From Cryptomeria japonica (Eukaryota > Streptophyta > Pinopsida > Cupressales > Cupressaceae): a DNA stretch of 64,000 nt. Made by a program: the position numbers and the translations under genes. The stretch spans positions 303,217,450 through 303,281,449 of the forward strand of contig NC_081408.1 in the NCBI RefSeq assembly GCF_030272615.1. Direction: 5' to 3'. Positions 24,641 through 36,312 of the stretch are shown piece after piece (the first letter of the stretch is position 1; every line of letters starts with the position of its first letter). Below the pieces are notes generated by a model. That model searched no databases, was not told the DNA's origin, and saw nothing but the letters and a program-made list of their open reading frames with translations.

Positions 24641-24655
24641 ATTGAAGTAAGTAGT

Positions 24656-25838
24656 TGTAGCATCCTAAATTATACTTCCTTACAATTTTGTCTTCATTTG
24701 ATCTCTCACCTTTGTGTTCGTTCTCTAAGGCCTGAATAGAACCTAATTATGCTCTTGCTATGCAAATTCATCATCATTTCCACTTTGAATCATCTTGCCC
24801 CATAATTTTGATGCCTAACTAGGTAGGACTAGGGTGTGACACCCTGGTCCCCTCAGGACCAGAGCACCCAGTGCCCTGGTCCTTCCAATTAGGACCCAAA
24901 TTTGGGTTCCTTAACGGTCATGTGATTTGAGCGAGAATTCCATCTTTATGTCAGCTCATGTCAAAAAATTAAACTTTTTTTCGATGGGAAGGTATAAAAT
25001 GAGGTCTACCCCACTCATTTCATCATGCACACACATGAAATTCAATTTGACATCAATACATCAAGCATTCAACTTCAAGAAAGAAAGAAATCACTCTTCC
25101 TTCAAGTATTAGAGTAGAGATAAAGTCAAGATTCAGGCATCAGAGTTGACATCCATGTTCTATGTTATTGAAGACTTCATGAAACCCTAATTTTGAGTGG
25201 AGGCAAATAAAACTTCACAAGGAGGTATATCATTTGTGTTTTGGTCATTATTCAACATCTCCTCAAGAGGAGAACATTTCCATTACTGCAATTCAATCAG
25301 ATTTTATTTCTATTTCATGGTTAATTTGAAAACTAGGGTTGGACCTAATGCAAACCCCTATTCCCAACCTATTCCCCTTCTCTAGTGTGTGTAGGAACAT
25401 GTACAGAGTTGTGATCTCGAGGAAAATATTTATTTGTAGAGACAAATCCATCCCCCATTAAAGTGTGAAAAGTTTGAAGGACCAAAGCGACCATCACACC
25501 GGTCCCGACAAATCAAGAGCTCCTTCTGGGAATAGATCAGAATCCTATTACAATCCTCAAATCTAGGTTTGTGGCTCAATCCAACAACTGTAGCTTACTA
25601 TTTATGCATTTTTACATCAATTCTAGTACATTTACCCTAATTTCAAAAAAATTAACATTTTAACTCAAATTAAGGGAATGGAGAGGCACATTACAAACCC
25701 CGTGGAATTAGATCACTATTCAGACCTCTTAGGTTTAAATCTATCTAATTCCTATCTTTCCTTAATGTGTTGGTCCACAAGTAAAATTAGCAGTTTTCAT
25801 ACATCTAATGATGGAAACCCTAATTTTTCACCATCACA
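24656..25838 (+). repeat. 5' LTR of the outer element
   Basis: It starts TGTAGCATCCTAAATTATAC and ends ccatcaca. It aligns along its whole length with the 3' LTR but contains about 100 bp more, including a ggtcccctcaggaccagagc segment near 24850. A TATA box (ggtataaaatgagg, 24991-25004) sits where an LTR promoter is expected. Divergence from its partner is much higher than between the nested element's LTRs. Confidence 0.85.
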
Positions 25839-25914
25839 TTTTGGTGAACCATTTCTCATACAAAAGTCAATGTTTTTCTTTATTTTTACTTTGCCTTTCT
25901 ATTTTTTGTTTTCA

Positions 25915-27330
25915 GAACACCTCAGAACCTTGGAGTTCTAAGGTGTTATTTTGTTTTGTTTTTGGTCTATTTTGTAACCCCGAAATTTTGAAATTGTCTC
26001 TTTGTCCTTGTGTTTTGTTCTACCACTTTGAAACCTCTAAATCCTGAAATTCCGAAGTTCCCTTTGTTGTTTTTTGAACACCCTGGAACCCTGAAGTTCT
26101 GAAGTGTTCTTTGTCCCTTTGCTCTTTTTTTATTTGTGTCAAGACCCCAAAAATTCAGAATCCAAAAGTACCTAAGTCTTCTTTTGTCATTTGGTTGAAG
26201 ACCCCGAAACCCTGGAGTTTTGAATTCTTATTGTTCTTGTTTTGTTGAAGCCTCAGAATCCCGTAATTTTGGAATCTTGAGTTCTTCATTTTTATTGTGT
26301 TTAGTTTCAGAATTTTGGAATCTTGAAATCCTAAGATTTTTTTATGTTCCACCTCGGAACTTGGGAACCGTGGAGTCCCAAGGTGTGTTTTCTTGTTTTA
26401 TTCAAATCCTCAGAACCTTGGAACCCTGAAGTTCCAAGAATATCTTTGTTTTGTCTCAAGATCTCGGAACCTCGGAATGTCGAGGTTGTGTTTAGTGAGG
26501 TCGTATGGTCACAAAGGGGGGTATAAATACATAGTGATGAATGATTTTCATTAATTTTTGCACTCTACTTCTACGAGATTGAAGCTCTCCCTCTGCACTT
26601 TTCGCCGCCTCGCTCATCCTTTTGTTTCACCTCACCGCCTTTCCAAGTTGATTTCTTTTGTTTTGTTTTTTGTTTCTTTCTCATTTTTTGTGTCTTATTT
26701 TAGCTAGGGTTAGATTAGATTTGCATGCTTTCAATAAATTTTGGCCTTTTTGTTTTTATTTTTCTCACCTCACGGAATCTTAGTTTCCACACTTCGAGAC
26801 CTTGGAACCTTGAAATCCCGAGGCACCCTAATTTTGCCTATCTTATCTACCCTAGAACTTCAAGACTCCAAAGTTCTAAAGTGACTATCTTAGAAGTTTT
26901 ACCCATCTCAAGATTTCAGAACTCTAGAATCTTTAATGCTTGAGCTTAATTTAAAGTTTTGTCTTTCCCACCTCGGAACTCCAGAACTCCGAAGTTTAGA
27001 AGATCCTTTCTTGAGAAATTTATCCTGTTATGGGATTCTGAAACCCCAGAATCCTGGATTTTGTGTTTTGAGCACTCTTACTCACCCCAGAACCCCAGAG
27101 TTCTCAATTTGATCCTTACAATATTTTTATGCACCTCAGAACCTCAAAACTTCGAAGTTCTGAAATCAAACTTTTGAGGTCTATTGCCAAACCCGGAACC
27201 TCGGAGTTCCAGAGTTACTTGTTTTTTGACTTTTCTTAACTCAGGATCCCAAAATCCCAGTATCTCAAAATTAGTTGTTTTGAAGGGTTTCTTATGCCCT
27301 AGAACTCTGGAGTTCCCCGAGGTTCTGAAG
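25915..27330 (+). repeat. Array of imperfect palindromic units (ggaacctcggagttcc type) in the leader of the outer element
   Basis: About 18 units recur every 50-90 bp. Examples are cagaaccttggagttctaag near 25922, cggaacctcggaatgtcgag near 26466, cggaactccagaactccgaa near 26974 and cggaacctcggagttccaga near 27195. Each unit can fold on itself because the GGAAC/GAACC half is followed by GTTCC/GGTTC. Spacers are T-rich (ttttgttttt, tcttgtttt). The array is interrupted at about 26480-26760 by unrelated sequence with a TATA-like motif. It is non-coding, and the open frames across it are incidental. Confidence 0.8.
26520..26532 (+). promoter_or_regulatory. Internal TATA-like motif in the leader
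   Basis: A ggggtataaatacatag sequence lies in the gap of the palindromic array, followed about 60 nt later by a pyrimidine-rich stretch. It could be a second promoter for the coding region starting near 27.4 kb. This is only a sequence resemblance. Confidence 0.3.
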
Positions 27331-27370
27331 TGTGTGATGATTTTATAAGATGATATAATAGCTAATTTTG

Positions 27371-30300
27371 GATCTCTTCTTGCAGGATAAAGTAGATTGA
27401 TGGACCCATCCTCGAGCAAGAATAAGACTAAAGAGAAAGTGAAGTTAGACAAGAAGCCGATAACAATGAAATACCATTATCAAGAGTAGACTCTGGCTTC
27501 CAAGTTGGAGGACGAAGTTTAGTGGATGACTGATATGGAGATTGGCCACATAGAGCTGGAAGATATGGAGACTCGATTACAAGTTGAATCTCATGCATTA
27601 GAAGCCCCGTATAGGAGGATCAAAAGATTGGGCTTTGTAGAAGCAACTATTTTTCCTCAGGCAATGCAATCACCTGAGCTTATCTTAACCATTGAAAAAT
27701 ATTATCATCAAGAAACAAGGTAGTGTGTAGATGTCGATGAAAATGTAATTGGGGATCTTGCCCCAGATATGATAGCAATGAATTTTGGAATACCAGTAAG
27801 GGAAAAGGTATTGTTGACAATAGAAGAACATGCTATTTCCCTATTTATAAAGAACACTTATAATTACAAAAGGCACATTAAAGAAGCATGGCTATGAGAG
27901 CCAAGGAAAATAGGTCTCAAAGCAATAGATATTTTGAGGGCATATTTTCAAGAGCCCCAAAGAGACCTTATTATTATGATGAATAGAGCCTTTGGAAAAT
28001 CAGATTGTAGACATTTTCCCACATGGATGTTTCACTATATGACCATAATTTTGATTGGAAAAGATTATTTTGACTGGCTGCAGATTATTTCTGACAATAC
28101 CCATAATCAGATGATTATAGTCCAGCAGACAAAGAAGTTTTTCATGACTTCTAATGTAGTATGGGTCGTCACTTGAGTTGGTAAATTCCTAGGATTAAAG
28201 ACTTAGGGAAATTTAGGAGAAGAACCTAGACAAAAAAGGGTATGGGAGTATTACACTTAGATACCTGTCTCTCAAGCTAAACTACATTTCAAGAGAATAA
28301 ATGATGCATTTATTTACACTGTAATAATAAAACTGATAGGGGATGTAGGATATAGGCTAACCGCTGAAGCTATGCAAATGATTAAGATGTGGGGGTGATG
28401 GTTTTGTTAAAACCAATGATCTACTTACCTTTAGGTTAGCGAGTTCACATGTAACACATTCCTCCTACCTAGATATTACAGTAACAGAATAATTATTTTG
28501 GAGTATGCTAGGCAATTGGCATGTCTACAAGCATTGTTAACACTCAAGCACAAGAATGAAATCACCTTGTCTATTTCTCTTGAACATTATACATGTCCAA
28601 ACATTGAAGCAGCTAAGGTAGCCGAGCAAGAACTGCAAGATTTGAGTTTAAAAGATTTTGATTATGCTCACGAGTCTTATGATCCCTATGGTAAATTGAA
28701 ACAAATGATGTCAAAGTCATATGAGGGACATAAGACCGCCTGGGAGGATTTTTGGGCCAACCTCCAAGATAGTTTTGAAGTAAGAGAGAAGGGATATTAT
28801 AGGTTGTTAGTGCCCCAAATTAGGAATTTTGAAATTGAAACAAATATCCTGAAGGAATTAAGGGATGATGGTGAACTTCTTAATCCGACATTCAAAGAGA
28901 AGGGAATTGATCAAAAAACCCCTACTCCCATCAGATGGTCCAACCAAGAAGAATTGGATATTGAAATTGTTATAGGAAAGGTTTTGGAAAGGATGAGGCA
29001 ATGACTAAGTTTAATCATCTGTCCTAGTGTTGCGAAGGAGAAGAAAAAGGGGAAAGCAACTAATAACCCTCGGACTAAAGTACACAAAGAATATGTAAGG
29101 AGAATAAGGTTTGATTCAAGAAAGAACACTTCCATTGATCCAGAAGAAGCAGCAGTGTTAATTGACAACCGGGAGCTCAAGAGACAGTTGGATACCAAGA
29201 TGAAACAGTCCCAATTTTTTAAAATTGCTACAAAGCATGGGATTACTACAGGGTTACAAGCTATCCTGTAGGCTTCTATCACTCCCATTAGTCCTACTAT
29301 TGGTCTTGTTCCAAGTGAAGGTGTCTCTCAAGATGAGAAAACTGAAACACATCCGCATCCTACCTCTCAAACAAAGGATGCTAAAGTACAACCTCCTCCC
29401 ACTTCATCTACACAACAAGCTACACCTACTCCAGTCCCAACATAAGAGACGGTTATCATCCATAATATTGAAATAGATTCAGATGAAGATGATTAGCCTA
29501 TTACAGTTGTAGCAAAGAAGAGGAAATTGGAAAAGTGATGAAAAGAACCACAAGAGGAGCCTATTACAGTCATTCAGAGAAACAACTGAAGGCTACAAAA
29601 GAGCTAAGTGTACAAGTGAAACCAATGGAGATTCATGTACAAGTTAAGGGAGAAGATGCAACTAATGATGAAGATGATGAACAAGATGAAATAATGGTCC
29701 AACTCCTCAAGACCAGGAAAGGTTGCTTCAACAACTAGTGGGAAATGAGTAAGAGAAAGAAATTGAAACAAAAAAACTATTTGAAGAAGAAGTTTCTAAC
29801 AAGTTGGAGGAGATAGGAAGACAACAACAACTCGATAGATCCCTTCAAACTAGTCTTTCCTAACAAGTTGCTTAATTTAAGCAAAGACTACCAACTCCTC
29901 AAGATCAACAAAAGAATCAATAGGAGGAGCAACAAGGTGAGGATTAACAACGAGAAGAGGAGGAACAAAATCTGGATGCTCATCAAATCACTACGGAAGT
30001 AATAGTGCAAGGAGAGGGGCAAGATGACTGTATGCCTCAATGGTTAAACTTTACTTTCAAGAATAAGTCAAAGGTCGTTCTCCTTAATATATCTTTACAA
30101 GAGGCAATTATTGAATCTCCAAGGAGAGTGAAGAGACCAAGAACAATCCATCATCTTTCAAGGACAAATTCAAGAGATGTCATTGCTGATATAGCAGCAC
30201 TAGTGCAGTCCACATCGATGGATCCTCTCAAGCTACCCCTAGATATCAAGTGTATATGGTAAATTTGGGTAAATAAACCAAGTGGGGAGAGATGGCTACC

Positions 30301-31113
30301 TTGGTTGCTATAACATATACTATCCAATCAAGGATGGAGAAGGAATACAAGACTAAGGCAAAGGTTAAGGCACAATTGAGGCAATATAAATAGTTGATTA
30401 TGGAAATAGCCAAGCCTCTTAACTCCAGAACTGATGCTACTTTTCCATCCACTTCATCGCTCCCTCTGGGTGATATTAAAGCTATGTATGAAATGAAAAA
30501 GGTGGCTACATCAGTTAAAGCTTAGATGAAGGACCAGCTAGGCAAAGTAAGAATATTCTTTCAAAACACAATGGAGATAGTATAAGAAGCCCATTTTAAT
30601 GAAAATTCTCTTATATATTGTGTTACACAAGGGGGACAACACCTGCATCAGCTTTCTAAAAAGTATAAGATTTTGAAGAAGATCGGGGAGCTAGAAGAAG
30701 ATGTGATTACAATGGAAGACCTATTGGGAGGTGAGACCATTACCAACTTGCAATCATATATTGATATTTTAGATTTTAAGATGGAGGTCATAGAGCAAGG
30801 TTGTATCAAGTTAATCAAGGAGAATTCTCTTCTCTTGAATAAACTTGATCAGTATGAATAATTTTTTACTACACTGTTGGGGTGGCATGGTCACGGTCTC
30901 AAAAAAAATGGAGTATTACATCAAGAGACTGTACTTAGCAAATGGGACTCTTATGTTTCAAATCATTTTGTATATATTGTTGAGTTCACTATAGATACAA
31001 TGAATAGGTACATGTATGTAATATTCAAATGTCAGGAAGCTGAGATACAAATAGATGAGATGGTTAGCAAGGTGGAAGGTCTAAAAGAGATACTCAGATT
31101 ATCCAAGTTTTAG
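27371..31113 (+). pseudogene. Long decayed coding region of the outer element, family not recognised
   Basis: Plus-strand frames are open in blocks: 27526-27723, 27730-28176, 28498-29004, 29030-29520, 29535-29738, 30005-30262 and 30673-31113. Seen features: WLQIISDNTHNQMIIVQQTK and FPTWMFHYMTIILIGKDYF near 28.0 kb; HYTCPNIEAAKVAEQELQDL and KTAWEDFWANLQDSFEVREK near 28.6-28.8 kb; a basic KEKKKGKATNNPRTKVHKEY stretch near 29.04 kb; a Thr/Pro/Gln-rich linker ending in an acidic patch (DSDEDD); and helical, charged segments near 30.7 kb (KKIGELEEDVITMEDLLGGE) that look like coiled coil. The position after the leader suggests a gag-like or cargo product. No zinc knuckle and no gag capsid motif that I know is present. 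Frames are broken by many stops. Confidence 0.4.
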
Positions 31114-32088
31114 ATAGGTTATATTGCCTATCCACCTACTACTTCTTTGGAATCCTTCATTAACAACTATTGAAACTACAAGAATAAGTAAATGATGAAC
31201 ATGTAGTTCTAAAGGGAGAATGCATGATATACCACTACCGCCATCTTAACTCAGTTGTCAACTGGAGTTGCATCTCCTACTTGCTTTTTGGGCATTATTT
31301 TTGTATGGATCGAAATACTTGCTACTGGAGCACCATTTTGGAAGTGGACATGGAGTGTCATTTTAGTAGCACTTAACTAGAGTTCACAAGCAATGACTTG
31401 CATGTCAACTGTGACACCTTCCTTTTTGTAACCCGAACCTATAGGCACGATTCTTTCATAGGATATAGGGTAAAACTCTATAAATTGTAGGATTTGGGCC
31501 ATTTTGAGGGTCCATGAATTGAGGCTTCAAGGCCATTTAGCTAAATAATTTAGTTTTATGCAATTTCTATCCCATGAACTCTTGAAGAATTATGTTATTC
31601 ATTTCAAAAAGATTAATACAAAAGCATCTTATGGATTTTCTGATCTACAATATGTGTTCTATGGGTCTTTGTTCTTCGTAGTCTAGTATCTTCTTTCATT
31701 TGAATCAGCAACTTGTTATTCCAAGATTAATTATTTTATGAATCATATTGTGCATGTTAATGGTGTATGAGGATAAAATAGTAGAGCGATTATATGATCT
31801 TGTGATTTCTATTTCCGTTTATGTGTGGGTTGTATGACTTCACATATCTATTGGAATGTCCCTTTTGAATGTTGATTAGATGTTATTGATAATACCTTAT
31901 TGTGATCAATTGACTTTGTAGTTCATTAAGTTGTTCAGTATTGGTTTATTTATCATCTCTTGTTACCCTAATCTATCTTTTGACATTTTTTGATTCAAGT
32001 GAAAATCAAAAAATATAAAAAAAAATGATTTTGTTTGTTTTGTTTCAACTAGCAGGCCCCTTGATAGGTACAATCGCATCAACCACTT
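31114..32088. other. Non-coding internal region of the outer element
   Basis: No gene is seen. The text near 31400 (tgtgacaccttcctttttgtaac) resembles an LTR start but has no partner in the window. A short A-run lies near 32010. Confidence 0.4.
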
Positions 32089-33103
32089 AGTGACCCAACA
32101 TCGTCATAACCCGACTATAGAGACCTTGGAGTAATTAGTCTTTCAAGATTGATTTCTTTCTAGAAGAGGTGGTATACATTTCATAATCTACCTGACTATT
32201 GGTGAGTGTGTCATAACACCCATCAACAAGACTATTGAAGCACCTGATTGTCCACTATATATCACTACAAGGATCAAAGACATTCTCTCACGAGGAGTGC
32301 TCATTAATCCTGCATGTATGGTAAATGTGATAGCTGGAGAATATCCTTATACCTTGTATTGCATCAAGTAACATATGATAAATCTAATATCATGATTAAA
32401 ATCTTTGATGGTTCCTCTTGTCCCTCTATTGGCTTTATTACTCTTCCTATTGAGGTTGGTACTAAGTGTTTAGATGTCAATTTTTGAATCATTCGTACAT
32501 CGGATCAATTTCATGTGAATTTGGGACATCCTTGGCTCTCTTCCATGAAAGAGATTGCTTATACTATTCATAAGTGTTTCAAATTTCCTCTTAATGACAA
32601 AATCATAACAATTAATCATAGAATGTACCAACGCATGGTAAGGCGTGGAGATGTTAATATTGGTTACTTTTGGTCTAAACAATTTGAACCTCTTAAACCA
32701 TGAAGTGATGCTCTTTTTCAATTTTATCAAAGGGGGAAAAATGAGATGATATTATCCTTGAGAAAACGTCGAGATCCCAATCCCATTCCTCTTATTCATA
32801 GACCTATCCCTCCACCTCATGATGGACCTAGTCTTCTTCCTAAACCTTCTACTCCTCCTGTATATGTTGTAGTTCCGCCTTCTACATCTTATAAAGGTAA
32901 GTGCTTGACATCTCCTATGCATCCTTCTTTAAAAGAAGAGAAGAAGCCTATTCCTATTGATCCTAAACCTTCACAACCTTTAGACAAAACTAAAATAAAC
33001 CATTATGCAAGAGAACATCGATAGAGGCATCGTGCTAAGGATCATCAACTTGCTTCTCAACATATTTCCTCCCCAAAGACTCCAAATATTGAAATGATCC
33101 TAT
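32089..33103 (+). pseudogene. Gypsy protease-like remnant of the outer element, 5' part
   Basis: The frame gives RGVLINPACMVNVIAGEYPY (32297-32350), which reads like the strand before the active-site loop of the retroviral-type protease fold. A broken stretch follows, and then HVNLGHPWLSSMKEIAYTIH with CFKFPLNDKIITINH (32510-32625), typical of plant gypsy protease-to-RT linkers where L-G-x-x-W-L is conserved. After that it is a Pro-rich linker (PIPPPHDGPSLLPKPSTPPV). I do not see an intact D-T/S-G active site. The frame is cut at 33103 by the nested LTR element and resumes in phase at 45794, after the second copy of the CCTAT target duplication. Confidence 0.6.
33099..33103 (+). repeat. Target-site duplication CCTAT, left copy
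   Basis: These five bases are repeated exactly at 45789-45793, after the right LTR of the nested element. They belong to the interrupted reading frame of the outer element. Confidence 0.9.
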
Positions 33104-34226
33104 TGTAATACCCTAAAAATGGTCATCTAAACCATGGGCCCCTAATCTCAACAACGTCACCAAGGTCATAACCAAAGGCAATTAAATAAATCTTGAGCAC
33201 ACAATTAATTTCTAAAATCATCAATGTCACATGGCAAAATTAATCACTCAATATTAATTAAATATTTATTTAATTAATTAAATCATTCCAAGTAAATCAT
33301 TTTAAACAATTATCTTATTTATTTTATTAAATATCCTAGCATATTTAATTAAATAAAAATTTTCCATTAAATCATCAAAAAATGGAATTAATTTGAAAAA
33401 TAAATAAAAATTGCCATAAATCTTCAAAAAAGGAAACAAATCAAGAAAGAGGAATTGGAAATTATGAGCACAAACCTTCAAAAATGGAAATAAATCAAAA
33501 AAGGAATTAATTGACCAAGAAAGAATTAAAATTTGAGAAAAGAAATCAATTGGAGATAATCTTGAAAAAACAAATTAAAAATTGATAGATAATCTCAAAG
33601 AAAGCAATTAAAACAATTAAATATTAAAACTGAATGAAATAGAGAATAAATCGGTTTTTTCTTGATTTTATCTTAATTTTAGTTCAATTTCCTTTAAAAA
33701 TGAGAAAAGTATCCAATCACATCAATTCACCTAGATTGTGCTTCCTCTTGGAAAATCTTGACCACTCATCATCATTTGATCTCAACCTTTGGTTTCTTTC
33801 TGAATTTCATATAAATTCAGGCTCTTATCTCTAATTCAAAAATCCTAGAGAATATATTGTTATTATGTTGTTTTTGCTCTAGGTTCATTGAGAATTTGTG
33901 CATTTAGATATTCACATATTAATTATTGCATACATATTTAGATCATTTAGTTCATTTATTGCTTAAATCATGTTAGATTAAATCTTGCATCCATATAGCT
34001 TGAATTCATGCTCATATAGATTAAATCCTTCGTTTAGGTGTTGTCTAGTCACTGGATAGCTTAGCAATCTGATAGCAATCTAAACTCACATCTACTAGAA
34101 GGCAATGGGTCCCTTTGTAATGGTTTATTATTCATTGATTATTGATTTACTAACCATGCATCTAATGACTTAATTGAAGTGTTGTGTATTTCAGATACAG
34201 ATACAAGTCCACTTTTCACACACACA
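33104..34226 (+). repeat. 5' LTR of element 2
   Basis: It begins TGTAATACCC and ends cttttcacacacaca. The first half is AT-rich (ttaattaaatatttatttaa). A TATA-like catataaatt lies at 33808-33817, with the expected transcription start shortly after it. It matches 44664-45788 base for base except for scattered substitutions and tiny indels. Confidence 0.93.
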
Positions 34227-34230
34227 TCTT

Positions 34231-34261
34231 TGGCACCCACCGTGGGGCTCGAACCCACAAC
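34231..34261 (+). other. Primer-binding site complementary to tRNA-Lys
   Basis: TGGCACCCACCGTGGGGCTC followed by GAACCCACAAC is the reverse complement of a tRNA 3' end. It reads as a full T-arm (GTGGG, loop TTCGAGC, CCCAC), then GGTGGGTG and CCA. From memory of plant tRNA-Lys (CUU) the match is near perfect, with one or two differences. It starts four bases after the LTR, the normal place. It is not a tRNA gene because the 5' two thirds of a tRNA are absent. Confidence 0.85.
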
Positions 34262-34370
34262 TACAAGATTTATAATCTTTTCTTGAACAAATTTAATGTT
34301 TGGTTTTTATAAATAATAAACATGTGTTAAATTTGCAAATAAAAATCTTTCTTTTTGTTTGTTCTTCTAT

Positions 34371-34746
34371 GACAGTCAAAAATGGTCTCGGTTTGGAGAG
34401 CATAAATTTTTATTTAAGCGTTTGATCTAAACCAATTTTTTATATGTTGTTGAAAATGAAGTTTTATACATTTCCACGGAAGTGATTTTCCTAAAACATT
34501 TTGGTTTGAAATTTATGAATGACAGAGTGCAGTACTATCATTTTACTTATTCCTCTGTGACAGTCAAAAATGGTTTCAGTTTGGAGGGTATAACTTTTTA
34601 TTTAACCATTGGATCTACAAAAAAATTTAACATGTTTTTTCAAACCAAGTTTTCCACATTTTAACCGAAGAGATTTTCCAAATTATCTCTGGTTCAAAAG
34701 TTATGAATGACAGAGTACAGTACTCTCAAAACTATCATAACTAGGA
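34371..34746 (+). repeat. Imperfect tandem repeat, unit 188 bp, in the element 2 leader
   Basis: gacagtcaaaaatgg starts at 34371 and again at 34559. Each unit continues with tttggag(a/g)g(c/t)ataa and a tttatttaa block, and ends in atgaatgacagagt(g/a)cagtac. It lies in the untranslated leader between the primer-binding site and gag. Confidence 0.8.
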
Positions 34747-36312
34747 TAGTCATAAAAAATGGAAAATTCTTGTTAGATTAGTTTAGTTTACCGTTTGCAT
34801 GCTAGAATTTTTTTTGATGTTTTTTTTAATGTTATTTTGGTAACTAATTTTGGGCTTTTAATTTTTGTAGGTTCGCTTGACAAAGAATTTATCAATCAAA
34901 CATACACCTGTCAAAGAATTAAAAAAAACAACATGACAACTGATGCGTTGTTTTTGCAGTTTGCCTAAAGAGAATCAACCAAACATCGTGTATTCTTTAA
35001 ATTCATTTTTTTTAGGCACTTAAATTGCTATCTAGTTAAAGAAAAAATCTATCTTTCGTGTGTTTAGAAAAATCTAAGAGGTAGGAGAGTATGCTCTTAT
35101 CTTTTATAGACAATTAGAATCTAGACCCTTAAAGCTTTTTTCTAAGTTTTGAGATTTGTGTACCTTTAGCGGGCCTGTCATAGTGGGAAAAAGTAATCAC
35201 CCTGTGAGAATGACCCAAGTGAGTATAGCTGGACCTTAGCATTCCAACTCACTATAATAAATAGGCCTATGGTGATTAAAGTCTCAGAGGATGGGATTAT
35301 TTGAGTTTTCTCTTTGAGATCTCTGATATCGAGCATTTTGTAGGGCCTCGCAGTCTCAATCACGTTTACGTGACTACAACTTGTTTCGGTACCTTGTCAG
35401 GCTATAGGCCTCAATCATGCTTGCATGACTTCAAGGGGTAATTTCAAATGGAATTCTTGACTAAGAACTATAAGATTAGAAACTACCCGATTCACCTTTG
35501 AAAGGTTGATAATCTTTGTGCAAGAGAGATAGTAACTCTCCCAAGACACTTGTCATATCATGCCCCCATTAGCGTTTGGAGTCAGCTAATACGGCATTCT
35601 GAATCCATTGCATGAGACTCAATGGATGTATTCTAATTAGCTATTAGGTGTGTACCTAAGTCAGCAAGAAAAGGTTTTCTTCTCTAAGCCAACTTCCATA
35701 GGGTTAGCATGTTGTGATTGAATTATTATATATCTTGCATGTTTTCTATGTTTTCATCCCTAAAACTAAAATTGGAATACCAAAAATGGATAAAACAACA
35801 AACAAAATCGGTGATCGAAAATTTGTCTGTGTCACAAATTGGTATACCTTAGTTGTCAAAAACTCAGTCCACCTCTAAACTGGTCATCATCAGTCATTGA
35901 AACATCAATCCTTATCAAAAACTAGTCGTCGTCAGTCATTGAAACATCAGTCCTTATAAAAAACTGGTAGTCATTAGTCATTGAACTTTGTCTGTCGGAA
36001 TCTCTTCTCTGTCCAATCCTCTATCGTATGAATTCTAGATCTTGTTAGTCAAAATAGTCAAAATTTCCCAGATCAGTCTACGACGAGCATAAAACTGGTC
36101 ATCATCCTCTTGAGCATAAACAACCTTGATAGTGTACCCCTGTCGTTGCATTGCACGATTTTGTCGATCATCTTTAAGCTAGTTTAAACAACATCTTATC
36201 AAACCTAAGTTAACTTAGATAGCATCTTACACAGGATAAATCATTCCCGAAACTAGACCAGATCTTAGTTACTTCACTCAATCACTACGTTAAATGAACA
36301 ACTAGCTCCAAT
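34747..36312 (+). other. Untranslated leader of element 2, no gene seen
   Basis: This long leader has no sustained open frame. Short stretches such as gactcaatggatgtattc and catcaatccttatcaaaaac (repeated as catcagtccttataaaaaac at 35900-35970) are local repeats built around cagtcattgaaacatca. Nothing else is recognised. Confidence 0.5.

Noticed and set aside
25915-27330. CRISPR array
   Set aside because: The units are imperfect palindromes with variable length and spacing, inside a plant retrotransposon leader. There are no constant repeats, unique spacers or cas genes.
31405-31500. LTR start (tgtgacaccttcctttttg)
   Set aside because: No second copy, no adjacent polypurine tract or primer-binding site, and no target duplication were found.
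34225-34262. tRNA gene at the tRNA-Lys-like sequence
   Set aside because: Only the antisense of the 3' third of a tRNA is present, four bases after an LTR, which is a primer-binding site.
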